From: Methyloferula stellata AR4
GTDB taxonomy: Bacteria > Pseudomonadota > Alphaproteobacteria > Rhizobiales > Beijerinckiaceae
Assembly (NCBI RefSeq): GCF_000385335.1
Contig: NZ_ARWA01000001.1
Location: forward strand, 822,001 to 886,000
Direction of reading: 5' to 3'
Length of the DNA: 64,000 nt
Shown piece by piece: positions 18,125-29,444 of the stretch. How positions within the stretch are numbered: the stretch's first letter is position 1; the number at the start of each line of letters is the position of its first letter. The position numbers were made by a program, and so were the translations under genes. The notes beneath the pieces were generated by a model. The model was not told where the DNA came from. It ran no database searches and was given only the letters and a program-made list of their open reading frames with translations.

Positions 18125-19303
18125 CTAGCCTTTGTTGCCTTGCGGGCGTGAATCCGCTTCGGTCCAAGGCTTCGGATCGACACGGTCGCCCGGTGTGAAT
18201 TTCTGGAATCCATCGACGACGACGCGTTCGCCGGGTTTGAGCCCGTCGAGAACCAGCCATTGTCCATCCTGAATGGAACCGGTGCGAATCCGCCGCAGCG
18301 ACGTCGTGCCGTCCGCCGCGACGACGAAGACTTTCGCGGTGCCGCCCGCGTCGCGTTGAACGGCCTGCTGCGGGATCGCGATCGCATCGCTGTCTATGCC
18401 CTGCTCGATGCGGACGCGCACATACATGCCGGGCAGAAGCTCGCGTTTCGGATTGGCGAATTCGCCGCGCAAAGTCACCTGGCCGGTCTCGGCATCCACC
18501 TTGGCCTCGGAAAAGAGAAGTTTGCCGGGCAGCGAATAAGCGGTTCCATCGTCGAAGATGAGACGCACCTTGGCCACATCCGCGGCGATCCGCTCGAGAT
18601 CGCCTCGCTCAAGCGCGTGACGCATCTTGTTGAGATCGCCGACGGATTGCGTGAAATCCGCATAGATCGGATCGAGCTGCTGGATCTTGGCGAGACTGGA
18701 GGTGTCGTTTTGAACGACAAGTGCGCCTTCGCTGACAATGGCGGCGCCGATGCGTCCGCCGATCGGTGCGCGGATCGTCGTATAATCGAGGTTTAATTTC
18801 GCACGGTCGACATCGGCCTTACGGGCGGCGGTATCGGCTTCGGCTTCGCGCATGGTCGCGACCGCTTTTTCCTGTTCGGCCTTGGAGGCAATGCGCTGGG
18901 CTGCCAGCGTCGCGACGCGCTGCTCGTGTTGTTTGGCGAGTTCGAGACTCGCCTCGGCTTTCGCGAGCGCGGCTTCGCTCGCCCGCAGCTCGATTTCGAA
19001 AGGCCTGCGATCGATCTGATAGAGCGCCTCGTTGGCTTTGACGTCGCTGCCCTGATGAAACAGGCGCTCGGTCAGGATGCCCGAAACGCGCGGCCGGACA
19101 TCGGCGACGCGCATGGAGGCGATCCGGCCGGGCAATTCGTGGGTGATGGTGCGCGCGTGCTCCTGGACCGTGACGATTCCGACTTCGGGGGCTTTCTTCT
19201 CTTCCGAGGCGGCGGCGGGGCCGGGCTCATTGCAGCCGGACAAAAGGAAAGACAGGCCCAGCAGCGCGGCCGCGGGCACCAGTTTTAAGTAAAATTTAAG
19301 CAT
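18125..19303 (-). CDS. RND efflux periplasmic adaptor (membrane fusion protein, AcrA-like)
   Basis: 392 residues. A lipoprotein signal (PAAALLGLSFLLSGC, lipidated Cys near residue 24) anchors it to the inner membrane. It then shows the adaptor order: beta-barrel/lipoyl (ADVRPRVSGILTERLFHQGS, ALYQIDRRPFEIELRASEAA), coiled-coil hairpin (KAEASLELAKQHEQRVATLA), lipoyl return (NLDYTTIRAPIGGRIG) and C-terminal barrel (LPGMYVRVRIEQGID). It links the RND permease to an outer-membrane channel. The start is ATG 19303 with AGAGGG upstream; an extension to 19354 would bury the lipobox. No TetR repressor is adjacent. Confidence 0.95.
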   Translation of the reverse strand: MLKFYLKLVPAAALLGLSFLLSGCNEPGPAAASEEKKAPEVGIVTVQEHARTITHELPGRIASMRVADVRPRVSGILTERLFHQGSDVKANEALYQIDRRPFEIELRASEAALAKAEASLELAKQHEQRVATLAAQRIASKAEQEKAVATMREAEADTAARKADVDRAKLNLDYTTIRAPIGGRIGAAIVSEGALVVQNDTSSLAKIQQLDPIYADFTQSVGDLNKMRHALERGDLERIAADVAKVRLIFDDGTAYSLPGKLLFSEAKVDAETGQVTLRGEFANPKRELLPGMYVRVRIEQGIDSDAIAIPQQAVQRDAGGTAKVFVVAADGTTSLRRIRTGSIQDGQWLVLDGLKPGERVVVDGFQKFTPGDRVDPKPWTEADSRPQGNKG

Positions 19304-19642
19304 TTGCCCTCTGAGCAGAAAATCGCACCAGTGATGAAGTTGTTCATCCACCATTCATGTTCAAGACGGGTGCGCTCTAAACTGGGCATTAGTTTGATGG
19401 GGAAAGCTGCGCCGTGCAGGTTGGCGCGTTAATTCTTGGTAAGGTTGGGAAATCGGTCTGGAGCGAAGCCGGCGCTATCGCCAGACATCAGCGCCTGGAT
19501 GGTAGCGTCCCCGGGCCGGGATGCGAAGCTTCGCCTCCTCCACCGCTTTCTTGGGCGCGCAGATTTCCTCGAACTTTTCAGCTTCGATCGCAAAAAATTT
19601 CGCGGTAGTCGGGTGAGCGGACGATAGGCGCGGCGGATGACT
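19304..19642. other. Gene-free interval, possible coding relic
   Basis: No intact gene. On the minus strand two short fragments in different frames look coding in composition: IVRSPDYREIFCDRS, then a shifted IEAEKFEEICAPKKAVEEAK ending at a stop. These may be the remains of a small gene between ygiQ and the efflux adaptor. Weak evidence. A lone GCTCTAA, like the repeat A/F terminus, lies near 19373. Confidence 0.25.
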
Positions 19643-21664
19643 CTAGATCACGCCTTTTGTCAAAAACGTCTGAGCTTTGTGTTTGCGGCCTAGGCGCCGC
19701 CCTTCACCGCCGCTTGCCCCGGTGCCTGCCGGTTGCGAGGCGGGAATGAGCTGATGCTTGCCCGGTCCGATGAGATCGGCGCGCCCCATCTGTTTCAGAG
19801 CGTCGCGCAGCAGCGGCCAATTTTCCGGGTCATGATAGCGCAAGAACGCCTTGTGCAATCGGCGCTGCCGCAGGCCTTTGACCACTTCGACCGGTTCCGA
19901 TGCGCCGCGCCGCACCGGCCGCAAAGGATTGACGGAGGAATGATACATCGCCGCCGAAAGCGACATCGGCGACGGCAGGAATGTCTGAACCTGATCGGCG
20001 CGATATTTATTGCGCTTCAGCCACAGAGCAAGGTTCATCATATCCGCGTCCGTCGTGCCCGGATGTGCCGCGATGAAATAAGGAATGAGGAAATATTTCT
20101 TATCGGCCGCTTGCACGGCCTGCTCGAAAATCTGCTTGAAGCGATCATAGGTGCCGATGCCCGGCTTCAGCATCTTCGAGAGCGGCCCCTCCTCGGTATG
20201 TTCGGGCGCGATCTTCAGATAGCCGCCGACGTGATGGGCTACGAGCTCGCGGATATAGGCCGGGCTCTTGATGGCGAGATCATAGCGCACGCCTGAGGCG
20301 ACCATCACCTTCTTGACGCCCGGCACTTGCCGCGCGGCGCGATAAAGCTCGATGAGCTTGTCGTGGCTCGTATCGAGGTTCTTGCAAATGTCGGGATAGA
20401 CGCAGGCCGGACGCCGGCAGAGCGCTTCGGTCTCTTTGTCTTTGCAGGCCATGCGATACATATTGGCGGTCGGCCCGCCTATATCGGAAATGATGCCGGT
20501 GAAACCCTTCGTCTTGTCGCGCACCGCCGCGATCTCTTTGACGATAGAGTCCTGCGAACGGCTCTGGATGATGCGGCCTTCATGTTCGGTGATCGAACAG
20601 AAAGAGCAGCCGCCGAAACATCCACGCATGATGGTGACCGAGAATTTGATCATCTCCCAGGCGGGGATCTTCGCTTCGCCATAGGCCGGATGCGGCGCAC
20701 GCGCATAAGGCAGATCGTAAACGGCATCCATCTCCGGCGTCGTCAGCGGCACCGGCGGTGGCGTCAGCCAAAGCTCGCGCGTCCCATGCCGTTGCACCAG
20801 CGCCCGCGCATTGCCTGGGTTGCTCTCACGGTGCAGCGTGCGCGAGGCGCGGGCATAGGCTTCAGGATCGCGTTCGACCTGCTCGAAGGACGGCAGGCGG
20901 ATGACGGTCGTCTCGCCGTTGATCCGTGGGCTCTCTTCCGCCTCGTCGTCGAGGTCATCGGCCTTGAGTTCGATAAAGCCCTCCGGTACCGCGTCCTTCA
21001 TGAGAACCGCGCCGCGTATATCATCGAGCTGTGCGGGCACGGCACCTTTGGCCTTGGCAAAACGATGCGCGACCTCGACGACGGCGCGCTCGGCATTGCC
21101 GTAGAGCAGGATATCGGCCTTGGCATCGAGCAGGATCGAGCGGCGGACCTTGTCTGACCAATAATCGTAATGCGCGATCCGGCGCAGCGAGGATTCGATG
21201 CCGCCGAGCACGATTGCGCAATCGCGATAGGCCTCGCGGCAGCGCTGCGCATAGACGATGGTGGCCCGGTCCGGCCGTTTGCCGCCTTCGCCTTCGGGGC
21301 TATAGCTGTCGTCGTGGCGCAGCCGCCGGTCCGACGTATAGCGATTGACCATGGAATCCATATTGCCGCCGGTGACGCCGAAGAACAGCACCGGCCGGCC
21401 CAAGGCCTTGAACGGCTCGGCGCTTTGCCAATCCGGCTGCGCGATAATGCCGACGCGAAAGCCTTGCGCCTCGAGCAGCCGGCCAACCAAGGCCATGCCG
21501 AAGCTTGGATGATCGATATAAGCGTCGCCGGTGACGAGGATGATGTCGCAGGCGTCCCAGCCGAGCGCGTCCATTTCGGCACGGCTCATCGGCAGGAACG
21601 GCGCCGTGCCGAACCGGTGCGCCCAATATTTGCGATAGGAGAAAAGGGGTTTCGCGTCGCTCAC
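19643..21664 (-). CDS. YgiQ family radical SAM protein
   Basis: 673 residues. It has the YgiQ layout: a conserved N-terminus ([20 protein letters not shown]), a cobalamin-binding-like domain ([19 protein letters not shown]), then a radical SAM core with the cluster motif CFGGCSFC ([20 protein letters not shown]), and a C-terminal extension ([20 protein letters not shown]). The CxxxCxxC cysteines would bind a [4Fe-4S] cluster and S-adenosylmethionine. The substrate of the family is not established. It ends in a Gly/Arg-rich tail. It is monocistronic. Confidence 0.95.
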   Translation of the reverse strand: MSDAKPLFSYRKYWAHRFGTAPFLPMSRAEMDALGWDACDIILVTGDAYIDHPSFGMALVGRLLEAQGFRVGIIAQPDWQSAEPFKALGRPVLFFGVTGGNMDSMVNRYTSDRRLRHDDSYSPEGEGGKRPDRATIVYAQRCREAYRDCAIVLGGIESSLRRIAHYDYWSDKVRRSILLDAKADILLYGNAERAVVEVAHRFAKAKGAVPAQLDDIRGAVLMKDAVPEGFIELKADDLDDEAEESPRINGETTVIRLPSFEQVERDPEAYARASRTLHRESNPGNARALVQRHGTRELWLTPPPVPLTTPEMDAVYDLPYARAPHPAYGEAKIPAWEMIKFSVTIMRGCFGGCSFCSITEHEGRIIQSRSQDSIVKEIAAVRDKTKGFTGIISDIGGPTANMYRMACKDKETEALCRRPACVYPDICKNLDTSHDKLIELYRAARQVPGVKKVMVASGVRYDLAIKSPAYIRELVAHHVGGYLKIAPEHTEEGPLSKMLKPGIGTYDRFKQIFEQAVQAADKKYFLIPYFIAAHPGTTDADMMNLALWLKRNKYRADQVQTFLPSPMSLSAAMYHSSVNPLRPVRRGASEPVEVVKGLRQRRLHKAFLRYHDPENWPLLRDALKQMGRADLIGPGKHQLIPASQPAGTGASGGEGRRLGRKHKAQTFLTKGVI

Positions 21665-21750
21665 GGCGGAGGATTAGCGCATTTCGGGAGAAACGTCATG
21701 CGCGGACTTGAGGCCGCTGCTGAGCTTAATGTTGAACCCGAATCTCGCCG

Positions 21751-21855
21751 CGTCATGGCCGGGCTTGTCCCGGCCATCCACGTGATGGGCCCTCTGCCAT
21801 CTTGCAATCATGCAGCTGTGTTTCGTGGATGGCCGGGACAAGCCCGGCCATGACG
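21751..21855 (+). repeat. Palindromic repeat C, copy 3
   Basis: CGTCATGGCCGGGCTTGTCC and GGCCATCCACG at the left are mirrored by CGTGGATGGCCGGGACAAGC and CCGGCCATGACG at the right. A truncated C-type start (GTCATGCGCGGACTTGA) lies just upstream at about 21695. Confidence 0.85.
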
Positions 21856-22060
21856 GCGTGTGGCGAGCAAACCCGATCAGATTTCGCCATTCATCCAACG
21901 GCGGATATTTTCGGCGAGACGGATGCGCTTTTGTCAATGATCGCTTTGCGACCTCCTTCGGCGGCGGCCCAAAGGGCCGTCATTGACGAAAGCGATCCGC
22001 TCGCCATGCTTGCCGCCAAGAGATGAATGGCATCGTGTGATGTTAGGCACACGGTCTAAA

Positions 22061-22252
22061 GCCCTCGATGCTTCGAGACGCACGCTGCACGTGCTCCTCA
22101 GCATGAGGGTTTTGGGAACTTGCGAACTTAAACAAAACAACCCCTCATCCTGAGGAGCGCTCCGTTAGGAGCGCGTCTCGAAGGATGGGCAACGTACATA
22201 TCACCCTCGTCCTTCGAGACGGTCGCTATCACGACCTCCTCAGGATGAGGGT
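22061..22252. repeat. Palindromic repeat D, copy 2 (two elements)
   Basis: 22061-22109 has CCCTCGATGCTTCGAGACG ... CTCCTCAGCATGAGGG. 22141-22252 has CCCTCATCCTGAGGAGCGCT and CGCGTCTCGAAGGATG, followed by CCTCGTCCTTCGAGACGG ... CCTCCTCAGGATGAGGGTG. It ends immediately after the thiC stop codon and probably forms the 3' end of the thiC mRNA. Confidence 0.82.
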
Positions 22253-22260
22253 GATTGGCC

Positions 22261-24174
<1,914 letters not shown>

Positions 24175-24175
24175 T

Positions 24176-24260
24176 GGCCGGTCCCTGCGCTGGCATTATC
24201 CAGGTTCAGGTTCGATGGGTGTGATCTCAGCCGCCGTTCAGCAGCACCCCAGGGCATAGG
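24176..24260 (-). promoter_or_regulatory. TPP riboswitch (THI element)
   Basis: Read on the minus strand the leader has, in order, GGGGTGCTGCTGAACGGC, CTGAGATCACACCC, GAACCTGAACCTGGATAATG and CCAGCGCAGGGA. These are the conserved P2-P5 elements of the thiamine pyrophosphate aptamer. It lies about 80 nt upstream of the thiC start on the same strand, where it is expected to switch thiC off when thiamine pyrophosphate is abundant. Confidence 0.95.
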
Positions 24261-24346
24261 GAACATAGAGCGCAATCGCCCGCGCGGCAAGCCGTGGATT
24301 TGGAGGCCTGGCTGAGCAGCAGCGGTGGGCTCATCAAAAGGGCGGC

Positions 24347-24377
24347 AACAAAAAAGCGGGACCGAAGTCCCGCTTTT
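24347..24377 (-). terminator. Rho-independent terminator after the DUF4167 gene
   Basis: A 10-bp stem, AAAAGCGGGA / TCCCGCTTTT, with a 6-nt loop. On the minus strand it is followed by TTTTTTG. It lies 27 bp beyond the stop codon of the DUF4167 gene and separates that transcript from the thiC leader, which starts further along the same strand. Confidence 0.85.
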
Positions 24378-24403
24378 GAATGTGGAGCCTAGAGGCGGTG
24401 AGA

Positions 24404-25402
24404 TTACTCGCCGACAGGATCGCTCGCATTGGTGGCTTCGCCGCGAAAATCCTCGCTCGGACCCTCGGCCTTACGGCGGCGGCGGCGCGGGCGCAGAAGA
24501 AAGGAATCGGCTTCCCGTTCGACTTCCGGCTGCATCATGGTGCGCGGCAGGCCCTCGTCGCCGGCGCCTTCCATATGGACCTCGGGCTGCAGACGGACCG
24601 GCGCAGTGATGAAGGCAGGCAAGCCCGCTTCATTGTCAGGAACCATGGGGCGCGGCTCGCGATATTCGCGCCGTCCGCGCGAACCATTGCCGCGCGAGTC
24701 CTGATCGCGGTTCTGACCTTGCCGCTCCTGATAGGGCTGCCTGTCCTGGTAGCTGCGCTCTTGATTGCGGTCTTGGTAGGTCCGCTCCTGATTGCGATCC
24801 TGGCCTTGGAAGCCGCGGTCCTGATTGCGATCTTGATTACGGTCCTGACCCTGAAAATTCCGGTCTTGGCGCGGCGCGCGGTCTTGACGTTCAGGCCGCT
24901 CGTAATTTTGCCGGCCATTATTATGGCTGCTGCCGTTGCCATTATTGTTGTAATAGGGCCGCTCCTGATAGGGCTGGGCCTCGTTGGTCGGCGGCTGCTG
25001 GGCGTAGGGTTGCTGCGTCGCCGCCGCGGGGGCAAAGCGTTCCGGCGGGGACGCGAAACGATCCGGCAGGCCGCCGAAATCGTCGTCATCATCGTCTTCG
25101 TCGGTCTCGGCTTCGCCGGGCTGGCGTTGATAGCCGAAGGCCGCTTGCTGTTGAGCTTGCTGCGCCGCTGCGATCAGCCGGAAATAATGCTCGGCGTGCT
25201 GGAGGTAGCTTTCGGCCATCACGGGATCGCCGGAAGATTGGGCATCGCGGGCGAGCTGAAGATATTTTTCGCCGACGTGATGGGCTGTGCCACGGATTTT
25301 GACGTCAGGACCGTTTGATTCGTAGGACCGCGTCAATGGGTTCGGCGCCTTGCGGTTGTTGCTACGCCCGCCGCGCATACGCTTGTTCTGACCTGGTCTC
25401 AT
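24404..25402 (-). CDS. DUF4167 protein with a long Gln/Arg/Asp-rich disordered region
   Basis: 332 residues. The N-terminal 80 residues are the DUF4167 domain (MRPGQNKRMRGGRSNNRK, then GTAHHVGEKYLQLARDAQSS and YLQHAEHYFRLIAAAQQAQQ). The rest is low complexity: repeated units of the type QDRNQDRGFQG, NQER and YQDR, plus an Asn/Gly/Ser stretch and a basic tail (RPRRRRRKAEG). The family is Hyphomicrobiales-typical, located next to prmC, and of unknown function; RNA binding or condensate behaviour is inference from composition. ATG 25402 has AAGGA upstream; a longer frame to 25441 is not favoured. Confidence 0.92.
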   Translation of the reverse strand: MRPGQNKRMRGGRSNNRKAPNPLTRSYESNGPDVKIRGTAHHVGEKYLQLARDAQSSGDPVMAESYLQHAEHYFRLIAAAQQAQQQAAFGYQRQPGEAETDEDDDDDDFGGLPDRFASPPERFAPAAATQQPYAQQPPTNEAQPYQERPYYNNNGNGSSHNNGRQNYERPERQDRAPRQDRNFQGQDRNQDRNQDRGFQGQDRNQERTYQDRNQERSYQDRQPYQERQGQNRDQDSRGNGSRGRREYREPRPMVPDNEAGLPAFITAPVRLQPEVHMEGAGDEGLPRTMMQPEVEREADSFLLRPRRRRRKAEGPSEDFRGEATNASDPVGE

Positions 25403-25888
25403 TGATGTTCCTTGAGTGGCAATATAAGCCGCAATCCCCACATCGCCTTACCGGCATGTTGGTCCAGCCATTGATGAACCGTCTGAATGCGAAGACGCTT
25501 GCGGATATGGCTCTCCGGCCTAGCAAGAATTCCGCGCACGAACAGCCGTGGCTTAGTCCTTAACCCTCGATTGCCTTGGGGTCTCAGAGTTCGGGAAAAT
25601 CACCTCGACAACGCTGTGCCATATCGTCTTGCGGAGATGGAAATCGCTCAATCCGTCATGAGCCCTGGCAAATCAGACGGAGACGATCTCAACACCTTGC
25701 CGTGCCATAACATCAGCAGCGAAAGGTAATTCTTGGCGTGGACCCTAATCGTTTTCGGCACAAACGCCAAGTGGTTTCATGGGCGTGGTTCAGAATTATA
25801 TTTGATGCTCCGGCCCTGTGGCGAAATTGTCACGCTCACGCTGGCTGCAAGGGATTCTATCCTGAGGATTGCGCAAGATTTTATAGTT
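25403..25888. other. Intergenic region, nothing recognised
   Basis: About 485 bp between prmC and the DUF4167 gene, likely containing the DUF4167 promoter. Short open frames on the plus strand (for example ending near 25563, 25729 and 25939) have no ribosome-binding sites or recognisable sequence. No repeat of families A-F is present. It is somewhat lower in GC than its surroundings. Confidence 0.5.
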
Positions 25889-26773
25889 TCAGGCCCCGAT
25901 TTCAAGACCCGCCAAGACGACGCGTTCCCGCCCAGCTAAATCGCGCCTCCTGCCAGTTGGTTCCAGTCCATAGGAGCGCAGAATCGATTCGACTCCGCTC
26001 AACTGATCCGCCCCGAGTTCGAAGGCCAGAATGCCGCGCGGCGCCAGATGCGGCGCGACGGCCGACGCTATGGCGCCATAGGCCGCAAGCCCATCCGGGC
26101 CGCCGTCGAGCGCAAGATGCGGATCGTAGAGTCTGACTTCGGGATCAAGCCCGGCAATCTCTCCAGCTCTTATATAGGGTGGATTGGAGACAATTACATC
26201 GAAGCGTCCGGAGATTGGCGCCAGCCAATGGCCGGCGAGGATGAAAGCGCGGTTGGACAGACCCAAGGCGCTGAGATTTCGCCGCGCGACGGCACAAGCC
26301 GCTGGCGAGAGATCCACGCCAAAACCGATGGCCTGCGGAAGCCGGCCGAGCAGCGCGCCAAGAATAGCACCCGACCCCGTGCCGAGATCGAGAAGCCGCA
26401 AAGCTTCATTTGCGCGGGGCCCAAGTGCCGCGAGAACCGCTTCGACCAGTGTTTCGGTGTCGGGCCTCGGATCGAGGACGGCCGGATCCACGGCATAGGT
26501 TTCGCCGAAAAACTCGCGTTGCGCCAAAATGCGCGACACGGGCTCGCGCGCGAGTCGCCGGCCGGCAAAAGCCGCAAGGCGGGAGGCGGGTTCGCCCAGC
26601 GGCAGATCCGGGTCGCGCAAAAGCCCGGCATGATCGATGCCGAGCGCGGCGCAAATGAGCACGCGGGCATCAAGCGCCGCGCTGTCGAGGCCTGCCTCGG
26701 TAAAGGCCTCGACCAAAGCGCGTTGGGCTTTTGCCCGGCTCATATTCCCATCGAGGGCGAGCGGCGCGCTCAC
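25889..26773 (-). CDS. prmC: Peptide chain release factor N5-glutamine methyltransferase
   Basis: 294 residues. It methylates the GGQ glutamine of release factors RF1/RF2 using S-adenosylmethionine. The N-terminal helical domain is followed by the Rossmann methyltransferase domain with LLDLGTGSGAILGALLG (cofactor loop) and the catalytic SNPPYI (near residue 196). The start is GTG 26773, overlapping the htpG stop by four bases (GTGA); an internal ATG at 26743 is an alternative. It is usually paired with prfA, but here it follows htpG. Confidence 0.95.
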   Translation of the reverse strand: MSAPLALDGNMSRAKAQRALVEAFTEAGLDSAALDARVLICAALGIDHAGLLRDPDLPLGEPASRLAAFAGRRLAREPVSRILAQREFFGETYAVDPAVLDPRPDTETLVEAVLAALGPRANEALRLLDLGTGSGAILGALLGRLPQAIGFGVDLSPAACAVARRNLSALGLSNRAFILAGHWLAPISGRFDVIVSNPPYIRAGEIAGLDPEVRLYDPHLALDGGPDGLAAYGAIASAVAPHLAPRGILAFELGADQLSGVESILRSYGLEPTGRRRDLAGRERVVLAGLEIGA

Positions 26774-28677
26774 GCCGCGGGTTGGCCTGCCGCCTTCACG
26801 AGAATACGCGTCAGGCGGTCGGCGAATTTCGGCGCATCGGCCGGCTTCTCGCCTTCCATCAGCCGGGCTTCGTCGAAAAGCAGCCAGACGATATCGGCGA
26901 AAGCCTGTTTGTCTTGACCGCCGACATGGGCCGCGAGCGCGGTCAGCAATGGATGCGATGGATTGACTTCGAGGACAGGTTTCGAAATGCCGTTCGCATG
27001 GCCATGTTGCGCCAGCATCTGCTCGAGCCGCCGGTCGAGACCGGTTTCGGATGCGATGAGGCAGGCGGGACTTTCCGACAGGCGGTCGGACGCCCGCACG
27101 TCCTCGACGACATCGGCGAGTTCCTGCTTCATCAGAGCAAAGAGGCTCGCAAGTCCGGCGGAAGTCGCCTCGCTCGCAGGCAGCGGCGCGCCTTCCTTCA
27201 ACGGAATGCTCTTGATGTCGGCGACGCCTTGCGACACGGATTTAAACGGCTTGCCGTCGAAGCCCGCGGCGGTGCCGACCCAAAAGGCATCGACCGGATC
27301 GGGCAACAGCAAAACCTCGATGCCGCGGGCGCGGAATCCTTCAAGTTGCGGGCTCGATGCAAGCCGCTTCAGATCATCGCCGAGAAGATAATAGATGGCG
27401 GTCTGGTTTTCCTTCAGGCCCGCGACATAATCGGCGAGCGTGCGCTTGCCCTCGGGAAAAGCGGAGGTCGGAAAGCGTGCGAGCTTGAACAGCGTGTCGC
27501 GACGCTCGGGGTCTTCGTAAAGACCTTCCTTCAGGACGCTGCTGAAATGCTCCCAGATCTTGTCGAAGGCGGCCGCGTCGGTTTCGGCCAATTTGGTCAA
27601 TTCCTGCAGGACGCGATTGGTGACGCCCTTCTTGATCGCCGCGAAAAGCGGGCTTTCCTGGATCATTTCGCGTGAGAGATTGAGCGGCAGATCGGCCGTA
27701 TCGACGACGAGGCTGACGAAGCGCAGCCATCTCGGCATGATATCGGCGTCGGGTGCGATCAGAACATGGCGCACATAGAGTTTCGAATGGCCTTTGCGGG
27801 CGGGATCGAAGAGGTCGAAAGGCTGGCTGCCCGGCACGAAGGCGAGCACCGTATATTCGTAGCGCCCCTCCGCGCGCCAATGCAGCGTCAGCGCCGGCTC
27901 ATCGAATTGGCCCGAGATGCTGTGATAGAGCTCCTCATATTGCTCTTGCGTGATGTTGCTTTTGGGCTTTTCCCAAAGCGCGCCGCCCTCGCTCAGGACC
28001 TTCGGCTCGGCGCCGGGCGAAGCGATCAGCTCGATTTGAATGGCAAGCGCGCTTGAATGTTCGCGTACGATCCGCTCGATGCGGTAGTCTTCGAGATAGT
28101 CCTTCGATCCCTCGTTGAGCGTCAGGATCACCCGCGTGCCCCGCGACGGTGCCTGGTCGAGCGCCAGCGGCGCGATGGAAAACGTGCCCTTGCCGTCCGA
28201 ACTCCAGACGTGAGCCTCATCGGAACCGGCGCGGCGCGATTCGACATCGACATGCTCTGCCACCATGAAGGCGGCATAAAAGCCGATGCCGAACTGGCCG
28301 ATCAATTCGGCCCCGACGGGCTGGCCCTCGGCGCTTTCGGCATTGAGCTTGTCGAGAAAGGCGCGGGTGCCCGAGCGGGCGATCGTGCCAAGCGAATCAG
28401 ATAGTTCCTCGGCGGACATGCCGATCCCATTGTCCTCGACGCTGAGCTTTCCAGCCTCCTTGTCGATGGTGATCTTGACGCTGAATGGCGCTTCCCCCGC
28501 CATGAGCGCGGGATTGGACAGGGCCTCGTAGCGCAATTTCTCGCAGGCATCGGCTGCGTTTGAGAGAAGTTCGCGCAGGAAAATATCGCGGTCCGAATAG
28601 ACCGAATGAACCATTAAATAGAGAAGTCTGGCGACATCCGCCTGAAACGCATGCGATTGAGCTTCGACCTCAGACAT
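26770..28677 (-). CDS. htpG: Molecular chaperone HtpG (Hsp90)
   Basis: 635 residues, full length. The N-terminal GHKL ATPase domain carries LRELLSNAADACEKLRYEAL, EDNGIGMSAEELSDSLGTIA and GQFGIGFYAAFMVAE (ATP-lid motifs). The middle domain carries LYVRHVLIAPDADIMPRWLR and LPLNLSREMIQESP, and the C-terminal dimerisation domain closes the protein. It refolds client proteins in the cytoplasm in an ATP-dependent clamp cycle. First gene of the htpG-prmC unit; the upstream 760 bp have no gene. Confidence 0.98.
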   Translation of the reverse strand: MSEVEAQSHAFQADVARLLYLMVHSVYSDRDIFLRELLSNAADACEKLRYEALSNPALMAGEAPFSVKITIDKEAGKLSVEDNGIGMSAEELSDSLGTIARSGTRAFLDKLNAESAEGQPVGAELIGQFGIGFYAAFMVAEHVDVESRRAGSDEAHVWSSDGKGTFSIAPLALDQAPSRGTRVILTLNEGSKDYLEDYRIERIVREHSSALAIQIELIASPGAEPKVLSEGGALWEKPKSNITQEQYEELYHSISGQFDEPALTLHWRAEGRYEYTVLAFVPGSQPFDLFDPARKGHSKLYVRHVLIAPDADIMPRWLRFVSLVVDTADLPLNLSREMIQESPLFAAIKKGVTNRVLQELTKLAETDAAAFDKIWEHFSSVLKEGLYEDPERRDTLFKLARFPTSAFPEGKRTLADYVAGLKENQTAIYYLLGDDLKRLASSPQLEGFRARGIEVLLLPDPVDAFWVGTAAGFDGKPFKSVSQGVADIKSIPLKEGAPLPASEATSAGLASLFALMKQELADVVEDVRASDRLSESPACLIASETGLDRRLEQMLAQHGHANGISKPVLEVNPSHPLLTALAAHVGGQDKQAFADIVWLLFDEARLMEGEKPADAPKFADRLTRILVKAAGQPAA

Positions 28678-28790
28678 ATTGCTCCCCTGTCACCCTTGAA
28701 CCGGACTTCTATAGTGGCTCTTGCGCCGCGCCGCGCGCCAAAAAGTCCTAAGCCTAGAACAGGTGACGTTCAGGTAGAAACATTTGGCGC

Positions 28791-28873
28791 GTCATGCGCG
28801 GACTTGATCCGCGCATCCAGGCACGACTCACTACCCGAGCGCCTGGATGGCCGGGTCAAGCCCGGCCATGACG
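28791..28873 (+). repeat. Palindromic repeat C, copy 4
   Basis: GTCATGCGCGGACTTGATCC with GCGCATCCAGGCACGA, then GCGCCTGGATGGCCGGGTCA and GCCCGGCCATGACGC. It is nearly identical to the copy at 17863. Confidence 0.88.
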
Positions 28874-28992
28874 CAACTGAAAGTCCGGCGCTCTAGCTGT
28901 TGGCGCTCATATCGCCGCACTCAGCGAAAGATTCAAGAAGGCTCGCCAAGGAGTCGGGAATCGCCCACGGAAAACGGCGGCCGAAACGAGAA

Positions 28993-29024
28993 GAGCCGGC
29001 CGAAGCGATGCTTCGAACCGGCTC
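28993..29024 (-). terminator. Hairpin, possible terminator of a minus-strand transcript
   Basis: GAGCCGG / CCGGCTC (7 bp) with an inner CGAAGC / GCTTCG stem. On the minus strand it is followed by TTCTCGTTT. It is similar in design to the hairpin at 1364-1393. No convincing gene lies upstream of it on that strand. Confidence 0.35.
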
Positions 29025-29444
29025 CTATGCCATCGCGTCTAAACTTTACTCGCTCGAATCAAAGGTCCCGGGGGGCTGGGGGGCTGACGAATCCGGGGCG
29101 CATCTACCGAGCCGCGCGTTGACATTTGCAGGTTCGACTTTCTCTGCGGCAGGCGCTGGGCTGCAAAACGGCAAAACTATGATTTGCCCGTGCCTTAGCC
29201 GGTATGGCGATGGCTCGGGCACGGGCAAGGGATTGAGCTCGCGGAGCTATTTGTAAAAGCCGCCCGTTTTAGCGGCAAATATCACGTTGTCGTTATTGGA
29301 ATTCCGGCATCGGAAGGGCTCCGGCCGCGCTTTAAGAGTTTGTTTCGGGATCATGCTAGGCCGTCGTAAAACCGTTACTGAAAGCTTGCCGCGGGGCCCG
29401 CTTCGCGCGATCATCAAGGCTGGGTTCCAGCGGATGGCGGGCGC

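Larger units (their letters stand above)
21665..22260. other. Repeat-filled intergenic region
   Basis: About 600 bp with no gene I can support. It holds repeat C copy 3 (21751-21855), two D-type elements (22061-22252) and a C-type fragment near 21695. Between them a short plus-strand frame (about 21868-22026) ends LRPPSAAAQRAVIDESDPLA then stops; it has no clear start or relatives and may be a relic. Confidence 0.6.
28678..29444. other. Long gene-free region with strong hairpins
   Basis: About 770 bp upstream of htpG (minus) and the DUF2794 gene (plus), so it should hold both promoters. It contains repeat C copy 4 (28791-28873), the hairpin at 28993-29024, and an 11-bp stem TTGCCCGTGCC / GGCACGGGCAA (29184-29194 with 29218-29228) enclosing an AGCC/GGCT inner stem. 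A further stem, GCCGC / GCGGC, lies near 29258-29276. Open frames here lack start sites and codon bias. A structured RNA is possible. Confidence 0.4.

Noticed and set aside
29046-29228. 60-codon minus-strand frame between htpG and the DUF2794 gene, ending near a hairpin
   Set aside because: It can only start at TTG or GTG without a ribosome site, and it is Pro-rich and low complexity. It is not supported as a gene, although the nearby hairpins are kept as a finding.
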